From assembly GCA_023678885.1 (NCBI GenBank), contig CM042962.1, positions 17,994,336-18,058,335 of the forward strand: a stretch of 64,000 nucleotides of DNA, written 5' to 3'. A program made the position numbers and the translations under genes. Below are positions 10,880 to 22,044 of this stretch, piece after piece; the stretch's first letter is position 1, and every line of letters starts with the position of its first letter. The notes beneath the pieces were generated by a model. It saw nothing but the letters and a program-made list of their open reading frames with translations. It did no database searches and was not told where the DNA came from. The DNA comes from Pogostemon cablin. Its lineage: Eukaryota > Streptophyta > Magnoliopsida > Lamiales > Lamiaceae.

Positions 10880-11750
10880 AATAGAAATGAAATGGGAAAG
10901 AGCAAAGAGATTGAGAGCCGAGAAGGACAAAGCGGAGAAGGTTGAACGTGATGAATGAGAGATTCCCAAGATAAAGATACCTACTCCATTTCCTTTCTAG
11001 TTAGTTAAGAAGGGATTGGAAGAAAAGTTTAAGAAGTTTACAGATATCATAAACAAGATAAGCTTGAGCATTCCTTTCTCTGAAGCAATCTTAGAAATGT
11101 CATACTATGTTCGGTTTCTTAAGGATATACTATTGAAGAAGAGAATCTTGAACGGAATAGAAATGGTGAATTTGTCTGAGAACTATAGCTCGATCATTCA
11201 GAGGAAGCAGCCAGCTAAGTTAAAGGATCCGAGAAGCTTTACTATTCTATGTGAGATTGGAAAGGGGCCGTCACGACGAGCCTTCTGTGATCTTGGGGCA
11301 AGCATCAATTTGATACCCTTGTCAATATTTCAAAGGCTTGGTTTGGGGTAGTTGACTTCCACGACAATGGCTCTACAATTGGTAGATAGGTCTATGACTT
11401 TTTCGAAGAGAGTGATTGAAGATATTCTTGTGAAAGTAGAGAAACTGGTCTTTCTTGTGAACTTTCTTGTCCTCAAGATGGAAGATGATAAGGATAATGT
11501 CCCCCTCATTCTAGGGAGACCATTCCTTACACTGCTGGAGCGATGATTGATGTTCAAAAGGGTGAGCTAAGGCTGCGGATGGATAAAGAAGAGGTTCTAT
11601 TCAACCTTGATAAAGCAATAAAGATGTCGATGGAGACGCGGTGTCACAACATTGATGTGGTGGAGGAGATAGTGAAGGAAGATGTCTTTGATCCTTTCAA
11701 AGGATCCATTGGAGACATGCTTGGCGGAGTCTCTTAATTTCCCACCACAA
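10880..11750 (+). pseudogene. Element A aspartic protease domain
   Basis: Contains MEEKFKKFTDIINKISLSIP, LKDPRSFTILCEIGKGPSRR and the active-site region FCDLGASINLIPLSIF, with the Asp codon at 11289-11291, then IILGRP-type VPLILGRPFL near the end. Athila proteases use D-L/T-G-A in place of the usual D-S/T-G. An in-frame TAG at 11349-11351 splits the domain and a frameshift falls after GRPFL (about 11535). The sequence continues as MIDVQKGELRLRMDKEEVLF. It would process the Gag-Pol polyprotein, but this copy cannot be functional. Confidence 0.85.
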
Positions 11751-11834
11751 AGCTAGATGAGTCTCTTAATTTCTTTAAAATCTACTTGCTTTGGTGATGA
11801 CAGGTATGAATAAAAAAGAACCAAGTTTGAAGAG

Positions 11835-13440
11835 GTGAAGTGGACTAGAAAGTACTTGTCGTTGGATAGAGAGAGCACATCAAAAGAAGAGAAGAAAGAG
11901 GAGTTGAAACCACTACCAGAACACTTGAAGTATGCCTATCTAGGTGACAATGAGACATATCCGGTAATTGTATCTTCTTCTCAAACTGATGATCAACTCA
12001 AAGAGTTATTAGACGTGCTTAGGTAGTATAAGTCTACAATTGGTTGGTCTCTTGATGATTTGAAAGGCATTAATCCTTCTTATTGCATGCATAAGATAAG
12101 ATTGTTAGATGAGGCTAAGAGTAGCATTCAGAATCAGCGGAGGGTGAATCCCGCTTTCAAGAAGTGAGTAGGAAGCAAATCCTAACATGGCAAGTTGCAG
12201 GAATTATATATCCAATTAGTGATAGTCCCCAAGTGAGTCCATTGCATGTTGTAGCTGAAAAAGAAGGCATGACTATTCTGAAAGCCGAAGATGGTGAGAC
12301 TTTAGCCACTAGGATTCCTACGGGATGGCGTGTGTGTACTGATTACAGTAAACTGAATGAAAATACATCAAAGACCACTTTTCTCTTCCTTTCATGGATC
12401 AAATGCTTGATCGTCTTGCGGGGTATGATATGTATTGTTTCTTGGATGGGTACTCGGGATATAATCAAATCATGATTGCACCCGAGGACCAGGAACTTTT
12501 ACTTGCCCTTATATAACATTTGCCTTTAGAAAGATGCCTTTTGGACTATGTAATGTACCTGCTACATTTCAACGTTGCATGATGGCCATATTTAATGCGT
12601 TAATAGAAAAGATCATGGAGGTGTTTATGAATGATTTTTCTGTGTTTGGTTCCTCTTTTGATATTTGTTTATCTAACCTATCTATTATTTTGAAGAGATG
12701 ACAAGAAACTAATCTTGTCTTGAATTGGGAGAAGTGTCACTTCATGGTGAAAGATGGGATTGTTCTTGGGCACCATATTTCGGCTAAGGGATTGTAGGTG
12801 GATAGAGCAAAGGTAGTGGTAATTAAGAAGCTCCCACCACCTACTAATGAGAAGGTAATGCCGTCCTTCCTTGGACACGCAGGATTTTATAGGATATTTA
12901 TCAAAGACTTCTCATAATACTCCAAGTCGTTGTCTCACTTACTTGAAAAGAATGTTCTTTTTATTTTGATAATGAATGCCTAACAGCTTTTCAGGTTTTG
13001 AAGGAGGCACTTATTATTGCACCTATCTTGATCACACCGGATTGTACTCAACTGTTTGCACTTATGTGTGATGCAAGTGATTTAGCACTTGGAGTGGTGC
13101 TTGGGCAGATGAGAGAGAAAAAATTCTGCACCATCTACTATGCGAGTAAGACTTTTGATGCAACACAAAAGAACTACACTGTCACTGAAAAGGAGTTTCT
13201 ATCTGTTGTGTATGCATTCAATAAGTTTCGACAGTATTTGGTTGGCATGAAGACTATTGTATACACGGATCATTCTACAATTCGGTACTTGATGGAGAAG
13301 AAGGAAGCGAAGCCAAAGATCATTAGATGTGTCCTTCTTCTGCAAGAGTTTGATATGGAGATCCGGGATAAGGTACAGAAAATGTGTTGGCGGATCATCT
13401 ATCAAGGTTGGAGACAATGGAGCATTATGATGATTCATTT
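11835..13440 (+). pseudogene. Element A reverse transcriptase and RNase H
   Basis: RT begins after the linker LKPLPEHLKYAYLGDNETYP and includes ISDSPQVSPLHVVAEKEG, TGWRVCTDYSKLNEN, FLDGYSGYNQ (frameshifted) and GLCNVPATFQRCMMAIF. The catalytic FMDD motif reads FMND: the first Asp is Asn (codon 12630-12632). RNase H follows at 12998-13390 with CDASDLALGVVLGQMREKKF, TEKEF and YTDHS. Stops interrupt at about 12024, 12699, 12796 and 12916, with frameshifts near 12370 and 12490. The normal enzyme copies element RNA into DNA. This copy is inactive on both reading-frame and catalytic-residue grounds. Confidence 0.88.
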
Positions 13441-13449
13441 GATTACATA

Positions 13450-14690
13450 GAAGAGATGTTCCTTGATGAGAAGATAATGGCTGTGTTTGCTAAAGGAGCA
13501 GATAGAGCTTGTGTAGTCGTTGCTCAAGGAATGGCTCCATAGTATGTGGATTATGTCAATTACATTGCCGTGGGTGAAAAACTGAGAGGTCTCAACAAGT
13601 ATCAACTTGTGAAGTTTAAGAGACATGTTGAGACTTTTATATGGTATGATCCATTTTTCTACAAGATTTGTACGGATTCTATCGTCCGTAGGTGTGTGCC
13701 CGAGATGGAGATGGAGAGTGTTCTTAATTTTTGCCATGCACAACTTAATGGGGGGAGGGGGGACTTCGGAGTCCAAAAGACTGTGGCTAAGGTACTTCAA
13801 TATGCTCTTTATTGGCCTACTTTGTTTAAAGACTATAAATCCTATGTAGCGACATGCAATAAATGTCAAAGGATGGGAAACATAAGTAGAAGAGATGAGA
13901 TGCCACTTCAGCCGAGCATTGCTGTTGAAATCTTCGATGTATGGGGAATCAATTTTATGGGGCCGTTTCCCCCATCTAATGGATTTCTCTACATCCTTCT
14001 AGCAGTGGATTATGTTCATTCCTACTCGTATAAATGATTCAAAGACCGTGTTGTCTTTCTTGAAGAAACATATCTTTGCCCGCTATGGAGTTCCTAGAGC
14101 ACTTGTAAGTGATGGAGGTTCTCACTTTGTCAACAAGCTTCTTGAAAGGGTTCTCAAGGAATATGGTGTAAAGCATAAGGTTACTACACCCTATCATCCT
14201 CAAGCTAATGGGCAAGCCAAAGTCTCAAACCGGCAAGTGAAATAAATTTTGGAGAAGGTAGTCAGAACTAATAGGAAGGATTGGACTATGAAGTTTGATG
14301 ATATGTTGTGGGGGTTCCGAACTGCTTACAAGACTGTGCTTAACATGTCACCTTACCAAATTGTCTATGGGAAGCCGTGCCACTTACCCGTAGAGATTCA
14401 GCATAAGGCTTTTTAGGCATTGAGAAGTTTGAACTTGTGTCTTAAGGATCAAAAGGAGTTGAGGATGACTCGCATCAATCAACTAGATGAGTTCAGAAAT
14501 CAAGCTTACAAGAATTCGGTGATCAACAAGGAAAGAATAAAGGAATGGCATGATTCGAAGATCACTTACAATGAATTCAAGTAAGGTGAGGAGGTATTAC
14601 TCGTTAACTCTCGTTTGAAGCTTTTTGTAGGAAAATTGAAAGTGAAGTAGACGGGACCGTTCATTATTCATAGAGCTTGCGGAGGGGGGA
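13450..14690 (+). pseudogene. Element A integrase
   Basis: Open parts at 13546-14037 and 14012-14245 carry the N-terminal zinc-binding region. FCHAQLNGGRGDFG has lost the second His that is seen as GGHFG in element C, whereas CNKCQRMGNISRRDEMP is kept. The catalytic core has WGINFMGPF, where the first catalytic Asp is Asn (13951-13953); an intact ALVSDGGSHF; and GQAKVSNRQ, where the catalytic Glu is Lys (14219-14221). Two of three catalytic positions are therefore lost, both as G-to-A type changes. The C-terminal part runs to about 14690 with several stops. Integrase inserts element cDNA, but this copy cannot. Confidence 0.88.
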
Positions 14691-14699
14691 GTTTTGAGA

Positions 14700-15112
14700 T
14701 CATGGGTTTGCGTCGAACCAGCCACCTGAAAGTTTGTTACAGGCTGTTTCGACCTCAACATGATGGTTCGACCAATGGTTCGAGTCAAACCAAATGTAGA
14801 AAGCATCCAAAAGTGTGGTTTGACCACGACAGCATGGTTCAACCACCTGGTTCGAGTCAAACTAGGTCAGGTAAGTCATGTTTATTTGTGATTTTCGCCC
14901 CTGTTCCATACACTCTTCACACCACCCTCACTCGAATCCTCTCCGAACCAAAAACCCTCTCTTCCAAACTTTGATTTTACTTCATTCTACTCTGATTAAA
15001 CCACTTTCCACCCTTCCCATACTTGATTTCTCACGGATTTGTAGCATTATAGTTGCAAAACTAGGGTTTTCCATCCAATTTGGGGATTTTCATATATTGT
15101 TTATACTAAGCC
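14700..15112 (+). promoter_or_regulatory. U3-like spacer upstream of ORF1 (element A)
   Basis: This non-coding spacer contains GTTCGACC-type motifs. At 14712-14755 a 44-base stretch matches the element's own 3' LTR U3 at 18890-18933, with six differences counted by eye. A perfect splice-donor string CAG|GTAAGT lies at 14868-14873, followed by a C/T-rich leader (CACTCTTCACACCACCCTCA) like the sequence downstream of the LTR TATA box. I infer a promoter-like copy for ORF1. No TATA box is evident in the spacer itself. Confidence 0.55.
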
Positions 15113-17126
15113 ATGGCTGGATCAAAAGGTAGTTCTCTTGACTCTATTACCCTAGGATTGAAGTTCTATTGTTCGATTTTAAGTGGGTAAGTTGAATGAA
15201 CTCGTTTTTATGTGAATTAATGGTGTAAGTTGGATTTTTGTTTGAATTTCCATATGAACAAGTGATAGGTCCGATTATAGTAATTGATTTTGATAGACTT
15301 TGATGTTCTATATGGGATTTGTGTGGTGAAGAGAAGCATGATAGAATAGTTGTTGAATTTGTGAAGTTTGATAAATTGCATGCTCATGGAAGTGGAGTGA
15401 TTGATGAAATTCTTGTTGGCAAGTTTAATTTGAAGTGAAATTATATTAGATTGTGTATGGATTCATTGTTAAATCTTGTGAACACATGGAGTTGGGAGCA
15501 TGTTTACTTTAGTTGATTTTACATGAGTAACTTGAAGTCTTGAGTAGAGTTTCATGTATGGTTAGTTCTGAAATAGGATTGGTTGCTTTCCTTGTATTTA
15601 TTTGGTATTGAAGTAATACTCTTGTAGGAAAAGGGAAGGCAATTGAAATCCCGCTCCGAGAAGAGGAAGGATAGGCAGCCACATGAAGACGAGGTTACAA
15701 AGAAGTTACGGCTTAAGGAGAGGCTGCGTACAAACTTTCACATTCGAATGGAGAATTGGGATGAGATAAAAGATCGATGGGTGCGATGTTTGATAAGATC
15801 TCCTGCACGAGGTATCAAGATGATGGGGCCATGATTACAATGTATATCCGTGATGACATTATGTGGATGTTCGATCAAGTAGGCATCCGTCATTTCATGG
15901 AGTTGAAGAGGCCAACATATTTTCATGTGACTGCGGAGGTGTTGTGCTAGATTACCATTAAGAAGGGTTCTAGTTCTCTCCCGTATGAATGCTCATTCCA
16001 GCTGGGAGGCGAGAAGTGAACATGGACAACAGAAGATTTCAATATTTTACTAGGAACTCCGAGGGGGATCTCTAGGGATGAGAATGGGTACTTTAGACCG
16101 AATGACTTTTGGAGAGCTATATCAGGTGAGGACATGGATTTTAAGACGAAGGAGGCTCGTTCTGCTTTGATTCGAAATACCATTATTAGATACATGGATA
16201 GAGTTTTGGGCAACACACTGTTTGATCGATCTGAGGGAAGTTGCGTATCTAGGGGAGAGTTGTATGCTCTATGTGTATGATGAATGGAGTGCAGTTTAAT
16301 GTGGGTTTGTATTTGATTCAGCAGCTCTACAGATTCAGGAGTTCCACTTTTCAGAAAATGAATATTGGAGGATTACTTACTCCTGTGGCTGAGACGTACC
16401 ACATGAATTTTACTGGCACTACACCTATCTCGGAGGATTTGGATCTCGTGATGAGTGCATGTGTTAAAGCTGGATTTGCTTATCATCGTGATGGAGACTG
16501 GCTTTACACTAGGGGTTCCAACCCCTATTCTTTCATGTTTCCATATGATGCGAGGGCTTTGACTACGATCCAGAATAATGATAATAGGTTGATGAACACT
16601 TTGGCGCACGAGGCTATATCAACAACGTGCTTGAGGATAGGAAATTGGAGAACTGTGTACGACCTGTACGCTGCTGGGATGTATCAGGAGCTCCAAAAGA
16701 TAGTTGATCAAGGATAGCAGCAGCAGCAGCCTCAGCACGAGGAGCATGTTGAGATGCATGGAGAAGAGCATGTTCATCCTGGGATAGAGATACCGTAGCA
16801 GCATGAGATACCACTACCACCACATCCACAGCAGCCACAACAACAACATTGGGGCGGCCCTGACGAGTATTATAGGGAGCAGTTTTGACTAATGAATGAG
16901 CATGTCATCAATGTGAATAACAATCAGAGAAAGACAAACCGTCAGCTGGGTTTGTTGACTACGAGCTATGCTGCACTCGATATGCGTTACAACGCACTGC
17001 ATGCCAACTATGTGGTGATGGATTAGAGATTTGGAGAGTTGAATGACAATTATGAAGCTCTGGATAGGAAGGTGGATACCCTACAGAGAGATTTCGATGA
17101 TTGGCGCAGAGGTGATAGTGTATGAC
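15113..17126 (+). pseudogene. Element A ORF1 (Athila ORF after integrase)
   Basis: A short first exon is likely: ATGGCTGGATCAAAAG at 15113-15128, then donor GTAGTT, a ~500-base AT-rich intron and acceptor CTTGTAG at 15627. The second exon reads KSRSEKRKDRQPHEDEVTKK, DEIKDRWVRCLIRSPARG, then after frame changes SFQLGGEKWTW, DFNILLGTPRGIS, NDFWRAISGE and, in the open part 16271-16717, SEDLDLVMSACVKAGFAYHR. Its position after integrase, and its character, fit the ATHILA ORF-1 family. Its role is unknown; it is sometimes compared to an envelope-like ORF. No signal peptide or membrane segment is visible here. The C-terminal part is Gln/His-rich (CAG repeats near 16718-16850). Several stops and frameshifts are present. 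Confidence 0.75.
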
Positions 17127-18502
17127 GATGCTCCACAGGAGTAAAGGGGGCCAGGTTTTCATCTTTATCTGCTTCATCTCATCTCCCTTCTCTTTTCTCT
17201 TTACGGGATGGGTATTTGGTGGTGTGAGTGGCATATATTGATATTCTTAACTGATTCTTATGTTGGATTGTTGGTGATACCTAATTTGGATTGATATGAT
17301 GGATTCTTGATTAGTATGTTGCATTCGTATTTTGCATGTGTTGATTTTGTTGATGAGAAGCAAGTATAACTTGTTAAATATGCGGAGTTCATTGTGGAAT
17401 TGATCTTGATTGTATGCTATGAGGAGTGCTTAGGAATCTATTTACCCATGTGAGAATTTGAGCCTTATGAGATCATGCTACATCCATGCATGATAGTTTA
17501 TTCTTGTGAAAATCGTTCATATGACCGTATTTTAGAACTTGGTTTGGAGTCTTGTGTGAGACTTATGATTGTAGTTATTAGGACATGATCTTAGGCCATT
17601 ATTGTTTATTTGAGTCACTTAGCTAAATTTTACCTTCCCATATATTGTTTAAATCATTGGAAGCCCTGCTGAGTCTTTAAAAGATTTTTCTTTGGCAAGC
17701 CTTGATAAAAAGCCTTATTCATCCTTTACTTGAGCCTTGTTGAATACCTTATTCATTAGTAGAGAGTTGAGGTGAATGTATGCTAGCTTGAATGTGAGAA
17801 GAAAGGGAAGAAAAATATTGGTTGAGTGATATGAAAAAAAGAAAGATATGGTTAAATCTTATGTAGGGGTAGTGCCTAAAATCGGTACCCCGACTGCTTG
17901 GAAGGGTAGTGCCCGAAATTGTTACTCTTGTACTTTGAAGAAAGAAAGATGTTGATTCAAAGGAAAAGAAGGAAAAGATGAGTCGCAAAGATCATGAGAA
18001 TAAAGATGGAGAGGAGTAAGCTGTTTGATCATGAAAAGCAAAACTCCAAGGTAATTCTCTACTAGTGAGTTAGTCACTTTATCTATATTTTACTACCTTT
18101 ACCAAAGAGCCAATATTACAACCCAAAAGCAAGTCCTTTATGATCCTAGTAATGAAGCGATTATGAGTTGATTTTTGAGACTATTGCCAAGCATATGGTT
18201 ATGCGGAAATATAAATTGAGTATGAGCGTATATATTAACCTGTTTAAGTGTACTTTGCACTTGAGAGCGAGAGTAAACATTTATCTAGTGAGCTAGATGA
18301 CTTAGTACTCCGAAGCGTATTATAATTGAGTGATGTTTTGCATGAATGAAATGTATGATGCGAGTGGTACTCGTTTTAAATTGATAGAATTGCCTGTGTA
18401 GGTATATATTGTACTTGAGTTGGTGGCCTTGTGAATTTTACACTTATTCTCATGATTTTAATTTCGTTGCCTCGGGACGAGCAACATGTAAGTTTGGAAG
18501 TT
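17127..18502 (+). other. 3' untranslated stretch of element A with polypurine tract
   Basis: AT-rich sequence without a supportable ORF. It holds a pair of diverged direct repeats of the type GTAGTGCCCGAAACTGGTAC (17868-17889 and 17905-17926), which element D has in its own 3' region at 47677-47733. The stretch ends with CGGGACGAGCAACATGTAAG then TTTGGAAGTT just before the LTR, which is the expected polypurine tract position for plus-strand DNA priming, partly mutated from AAGTTTGGGGG. Confidence 0.7.
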
Positions 18503-20174
18503 TGATGAGAGTGTAAATTCACATTATTTGAACTCTGATTTCTATGATAATGATGTATGATTTGATCTAAAGTCAAGATAAATCGAGATATGTAGTGGAG
18601 AGTCACGAATCAGGTGCGTATGAGTCGTTTGAGCGGATTTTCGAAGGAAAATAGGACAGAAGTGCTCGAAACTGGAAAAGGGGTGTTTTAGCACCTGGTT
18701 CGACCAAAGGAGAGGTGGTTCGACCACCAGTTCTGGTCGAACCAGGCGTCTGGAAATGTGTATAGTACTATTCGACCATGACATTATGGTTCGACCAGGC
18801 ATGATAGTCGAACCGTGGTCGAACCAAAAGCCTGAAAGATCTACAGAAGTGATTCGACCACGAAGCTTCTAGTTAGACTGGTGGTTCAGGTCGAACTAGC
18901 CACCTGCCAGTGCGTTACAGGCTGGTTCGACCTAGCACTTAGTGGTTCGACCAAGGGCCTTGGTCTAACCGATACGTGGGAAGCTTTTAGATCTGTATTT
19001 TTACACTTTCAGAATGTGTTTTCGCTCAAAAATCCCATTAGAGGTCCATTGGAGAAGCTAAAGTTATAAAAGGAAGACCCTACGCAGCAGAGAGAGACAC
19101 CATTCACCACCTTCATTCTACACAACATTCAAAACGCTACACCATCCTATGGAGCTGTGGAGAGAGATTCGTCTGTCGAATCAAGTGAGAACCAATTGAA
19201 GATTCAAGACATAGAGAGATGAGACGGCACCCGCATCTAAGGTTTACTTCGCATCTTAATTTATCTTGTAATTTTCAAGACTATGGGTAAGATCTATCCA
19301 ACCACCATGATTGTTCTTCGATTAATAATGTGCTAGAACCGCCTTGGTAGTTCTAGGGTTTTTGAAGGTTTTATAAGTTAATTGAACTTCTGTGTATATA
19401 CTCCATGCAACACTACTTGTGTTTATTTTAAATTAGACTATGCTCTTTTTTAATTCATACTCAAAGTTGTTTTGTGCATCATTAATTGTTATGTATAGTC
19501 TGAATACATATCTTGATTATTAATTGAGTGCATTCACTGCTGAGCAGGATTACATGTTATGATTCTAAGTGAGGGGACTCCGAAGTCTCATTAGAACTAT
19601 CTTATATAAATACTTGTTAATTGAATCTTATTCGGGTTAATAAGTAGAACAAAGAGAATAACTTGATAGTACCTATAAAGGGAGATCATATCCGGTTAGA
19701 GTATTTAGTGCACGGGAAATAATTGATACTGATAGTACCTAGAAAGGGGGGTGAGTTATATCTCTTGCTCCAAGGATATTCATACGTGTCACACGCTTAT
19801 TTACTTATGCGTATAGAGTAGATTTTGCATGGTTTTGTGATACGTCCATACTCTACAAGGCAGAGTCAGACATTGATACACGGAAGGAAATTTAATAAGT
19901 AAAACTGGTTGGCCCGAAGGATTACCTAATCTCTCACTTATTCACTTTTGTTCAATCTCTACTACTTGTATATTTTAATTGCTATTTAGATTAATAGTTT
20001 ATTAGTTACTTAATTGTTCACAACTATATTTGCCAACCTAGTCTTAATAAGTTAGATTATAATTAAATTGATAATAATACGTCCCTTGGGTTCGATAATC
20101 ACTTGGTCTCTTATCAAAGCTACAATAGCATCCTTCATACTTGGGGATTAATATTGTGTGTTGAGAAAATGCTT
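18503..20174 (+). repeat. Element A 3' LTR
   Basis: Begins TGATGAGAGTGTAAATTCAC and can be followed to GTGTTGAGAAAATGCTTAT. The final CATCA seen in the 5' LTR is missing at the junction with the copia remnant. U3 carries GGTTCGACC/GGTCGAACC motifs at about 18695-18970, including a palindrome at 18944-18970 (13-base arms, one mismatch, one-base loop). A TATAAAAGG box lies at 19065-19073. The end portion matches the 5' LTR copy at 6428-7405. Confidence 0.9.
19065..19073 (+). promoter_or_regulatory. TATA box in element A 3' LTR
   Basis: TATAAAAGG, followed by a C/A-rich leader (CACCATTCACCACCTTCATT). It lies ~100 bases downstream of the palindromic motif cluster and is the likely start region for element transcription. 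The matching part of the 5' LTR is deleted, so A itself has lost its promoter. Confidence 0.7.
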
Positions 20175-20660
20175 ATTAGTAGGACGACAGTAAATCCACC
20201 TCAAGGTTATGTGTTTAATTTTAGGAAGTAGAGCCATAATATGCTGGAGTGTCATATAGAAATATATTTCGGACTCCGCCATAGAAAGATGATAAATTGG
20301 TGCCTCTGAGGCAGCCAAAGTATATGTATGACTCTAGAAACTTCGTGATGGACTTGGATGTGGTTTCTAAGTTTGCCCAAGGGTATCACAATTTATTATG
20401 AAAATAATGGTGCAGTTGTAAACTTGAAGGAATCACTAGTCCATAACGTAATTAAACACATTAAAAGCAAGTACCACCTTATACGAGAAGTCGTATGATG
20501 AGAGGAAGGTTGTTGTCGCCAAGATTGCATCAAAAGATAACTTGGTAAATCCATTTACAAGGACCTTAAGGCAAAAGTTTTAGTGGTCGTGTAGTGGGAG
20601 TGTGAATCAGATGTATGGCAGTTGACATGACAGCATAGTCTTTTAGTATAAGTTGGAGAT
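20175..20660 (+). pseudogene. Element H: copia RNase H end and 3' leader
   Basis: Matches element E at about 63160-63642. It contains the end of copia RNase H (IKHIKSKYHLIREVV, where family members read xHIExxYHxIREIV) and the pre-LTR string TTTTAGTATAAGTTGGAGAT, which serves as polypurine tract. Everything upstream in this copia copy is gone: the junction with the Athila A LTR is at about 20174/20175. Confidence 0.8.
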
Positions 20661-22044
20661 TGTTGAATTGTGTACTAAAAGTCTAGCTTTAGTATGAATA
20701 ATGTTATAACAATTTATTTGAAATGAGAATCATTGATCAAATGATTGCATCTTATAATTTATTTATATGTCAATGCAATAGTTCACTTACTTTATACTGT
20801 AGATAATATGTTGTGCGACAACACGTGGAAGATCATATTAACAGTTTCCTTATAAAGTATATACAGATGCTCACAACCGAGATAGACGGGGACTCTATAT
20901 CGGGATGGTTTTAGTGTGATTTAGTATTAGTTTGTCTTGATTATAGAATCACATTAGTGCACTTTGTGTATATTGAGCAGGACCGTTTGAGATCGTTCGA
21001 CTTATACTGACTATATAGGAGAACTTGATTCAGTTATTATGTATATTCGTGCTCTTAATCCCTATACAATAACTTCGACACGTAAGGCAGTATGTATTTC
21101 TTTGATTCATCAATGAGTGAGATTTACATGTAATTAAATCAACAAGCTCAGTGAATTAGGAAACAGTGTTATCTCTATGGTGCGCTGTTGATTGTAGAAG
21201 GAAACCGTGTCCGATAAAATAGATTGATGATGTCCCCTTGAGGAGCTCATAAGGATTATCATGTGAACCCTGCAGGTGGATTTATTCCGGCATGATAATG
21301 AGGATGAGTGGTACTACTCTCGGATGAGATATTAATTAATGGAGTTTTTAGTAATATAATTAATTAATGGACATTGTATATCTTAAACGCGGGGAGACTA
21401 ACAGGATCATAATAAGAAGGAGCCCATAACGTAATTATGGGATTAGGGCGGCAGTGCAGTAATAATTTTAGTGGAATTTATTATTATTATTGGAATGAAG
21501 TATAAGTTTTGGGATAAACTTGGATACTTAGTAAGCCCAATGGAGGCCCGACTCTAATTTCTCCCCCTGGTCCTTGTTGTAGCCCATATATAGGTCATCT
21601 CAGTTGTCCGAAAAACCTAATTAGACATGAATAATCATGAGTAAAGAGAGAGAACAACAGATTGAAAGGATCTTGAAGATCGTCGCCTGCACGATGTCAA
21701 GATTGGATTTGAGAATACAGCAGAAGATCAAGAGGTCATTTTAGCAACCTGATCACCAACTTCCATGAGTTTTCTGAATTCTTGTGGAACCTAAAACTTC
21801 TTGTCTCATACACAGTTGGAAAGCCACGGAAGAGAGGATCGTTTTGGCGTGAAGATCACTTAATTCGAAGATTGGATGAGGAAGTTATGCCCAAAATTGT
21901 GAGCTTGCGCATGCTGCCGACGAGAATTATTCTTCTTCAACATACCCTGGTGAAAGGTAATGCAAATTTATATTCTTGCTTCCGCTGATATAGAGTTGCA
22001 TGGAACTCTAATGGTTCACATTAACTAAATGATCGAACGTAACA
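20661..22044 (+). repeat. Element H: copia 3' LTR
   Basis: Runs from TGTTGAATTGTGTACTAAAA to GATCGAACGTAACA. It is similar along its length to the element E LTR (56646-58003) but diverged at both termini. It contains the 93-base module GGAAAGCCACGGAAGAGAGG onward at 21818-21910, which is also found in Athila LTRs of this window. Immediately after it, at 22045, Ty3 reverse transcriptase sequence begins mid-domain, so one of the two elements was truncated at this point. Confidence 0.88.

Larger units (their letters stand above)
6428..20174 (+). mobile_element. Element A: Athila-type Ty3/gypsy retrotransposon (old, degenerate)
   Basis: Order on the plus strand: truncated 5' LTR, tRNA-Asp-type primer site, gag, motif-rich spacer, protease, RT, RNase H, integrase, second motif-rich spacer, ORF1, long 3' untranslated stretch, 3' LTR. 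This order, with an extra ORF after integrase, is that of the Athila group of plant Ty3 elements. The 5' LTR has lost about its first 700 bases. Stops and frameshifts occur in every coding part, and two integrase catalytic positions are changed. A copia solo LTR (8023-9420) interrupts gag. The two LTRs are clearly diverged by eye, so this is one of the older insertions here. Confidence 0.9.

Noticed and set aside
13435..13869. Minus-strand frame of 144 codons
   Set aside because: It overlaps integrase of element A on the plus strand, which has clear zinc-binding and catalytic motifs.
16614..16838. Ala/Leu-rich minus-strand frames opposite a CAG-rich tract
   Set aside because: They are by-products of the Gln-codon repeats at the end of ORF1 in element A.
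21782..21988. 68-codon frame in the copia LTR, similar to 57695-58039 and to 43027-43215 in Athila
   Set aside because: The similarity reflects the shared LTR DNA module. The frames have no common start or end and stop in other copies, so a peptide is unlikely.
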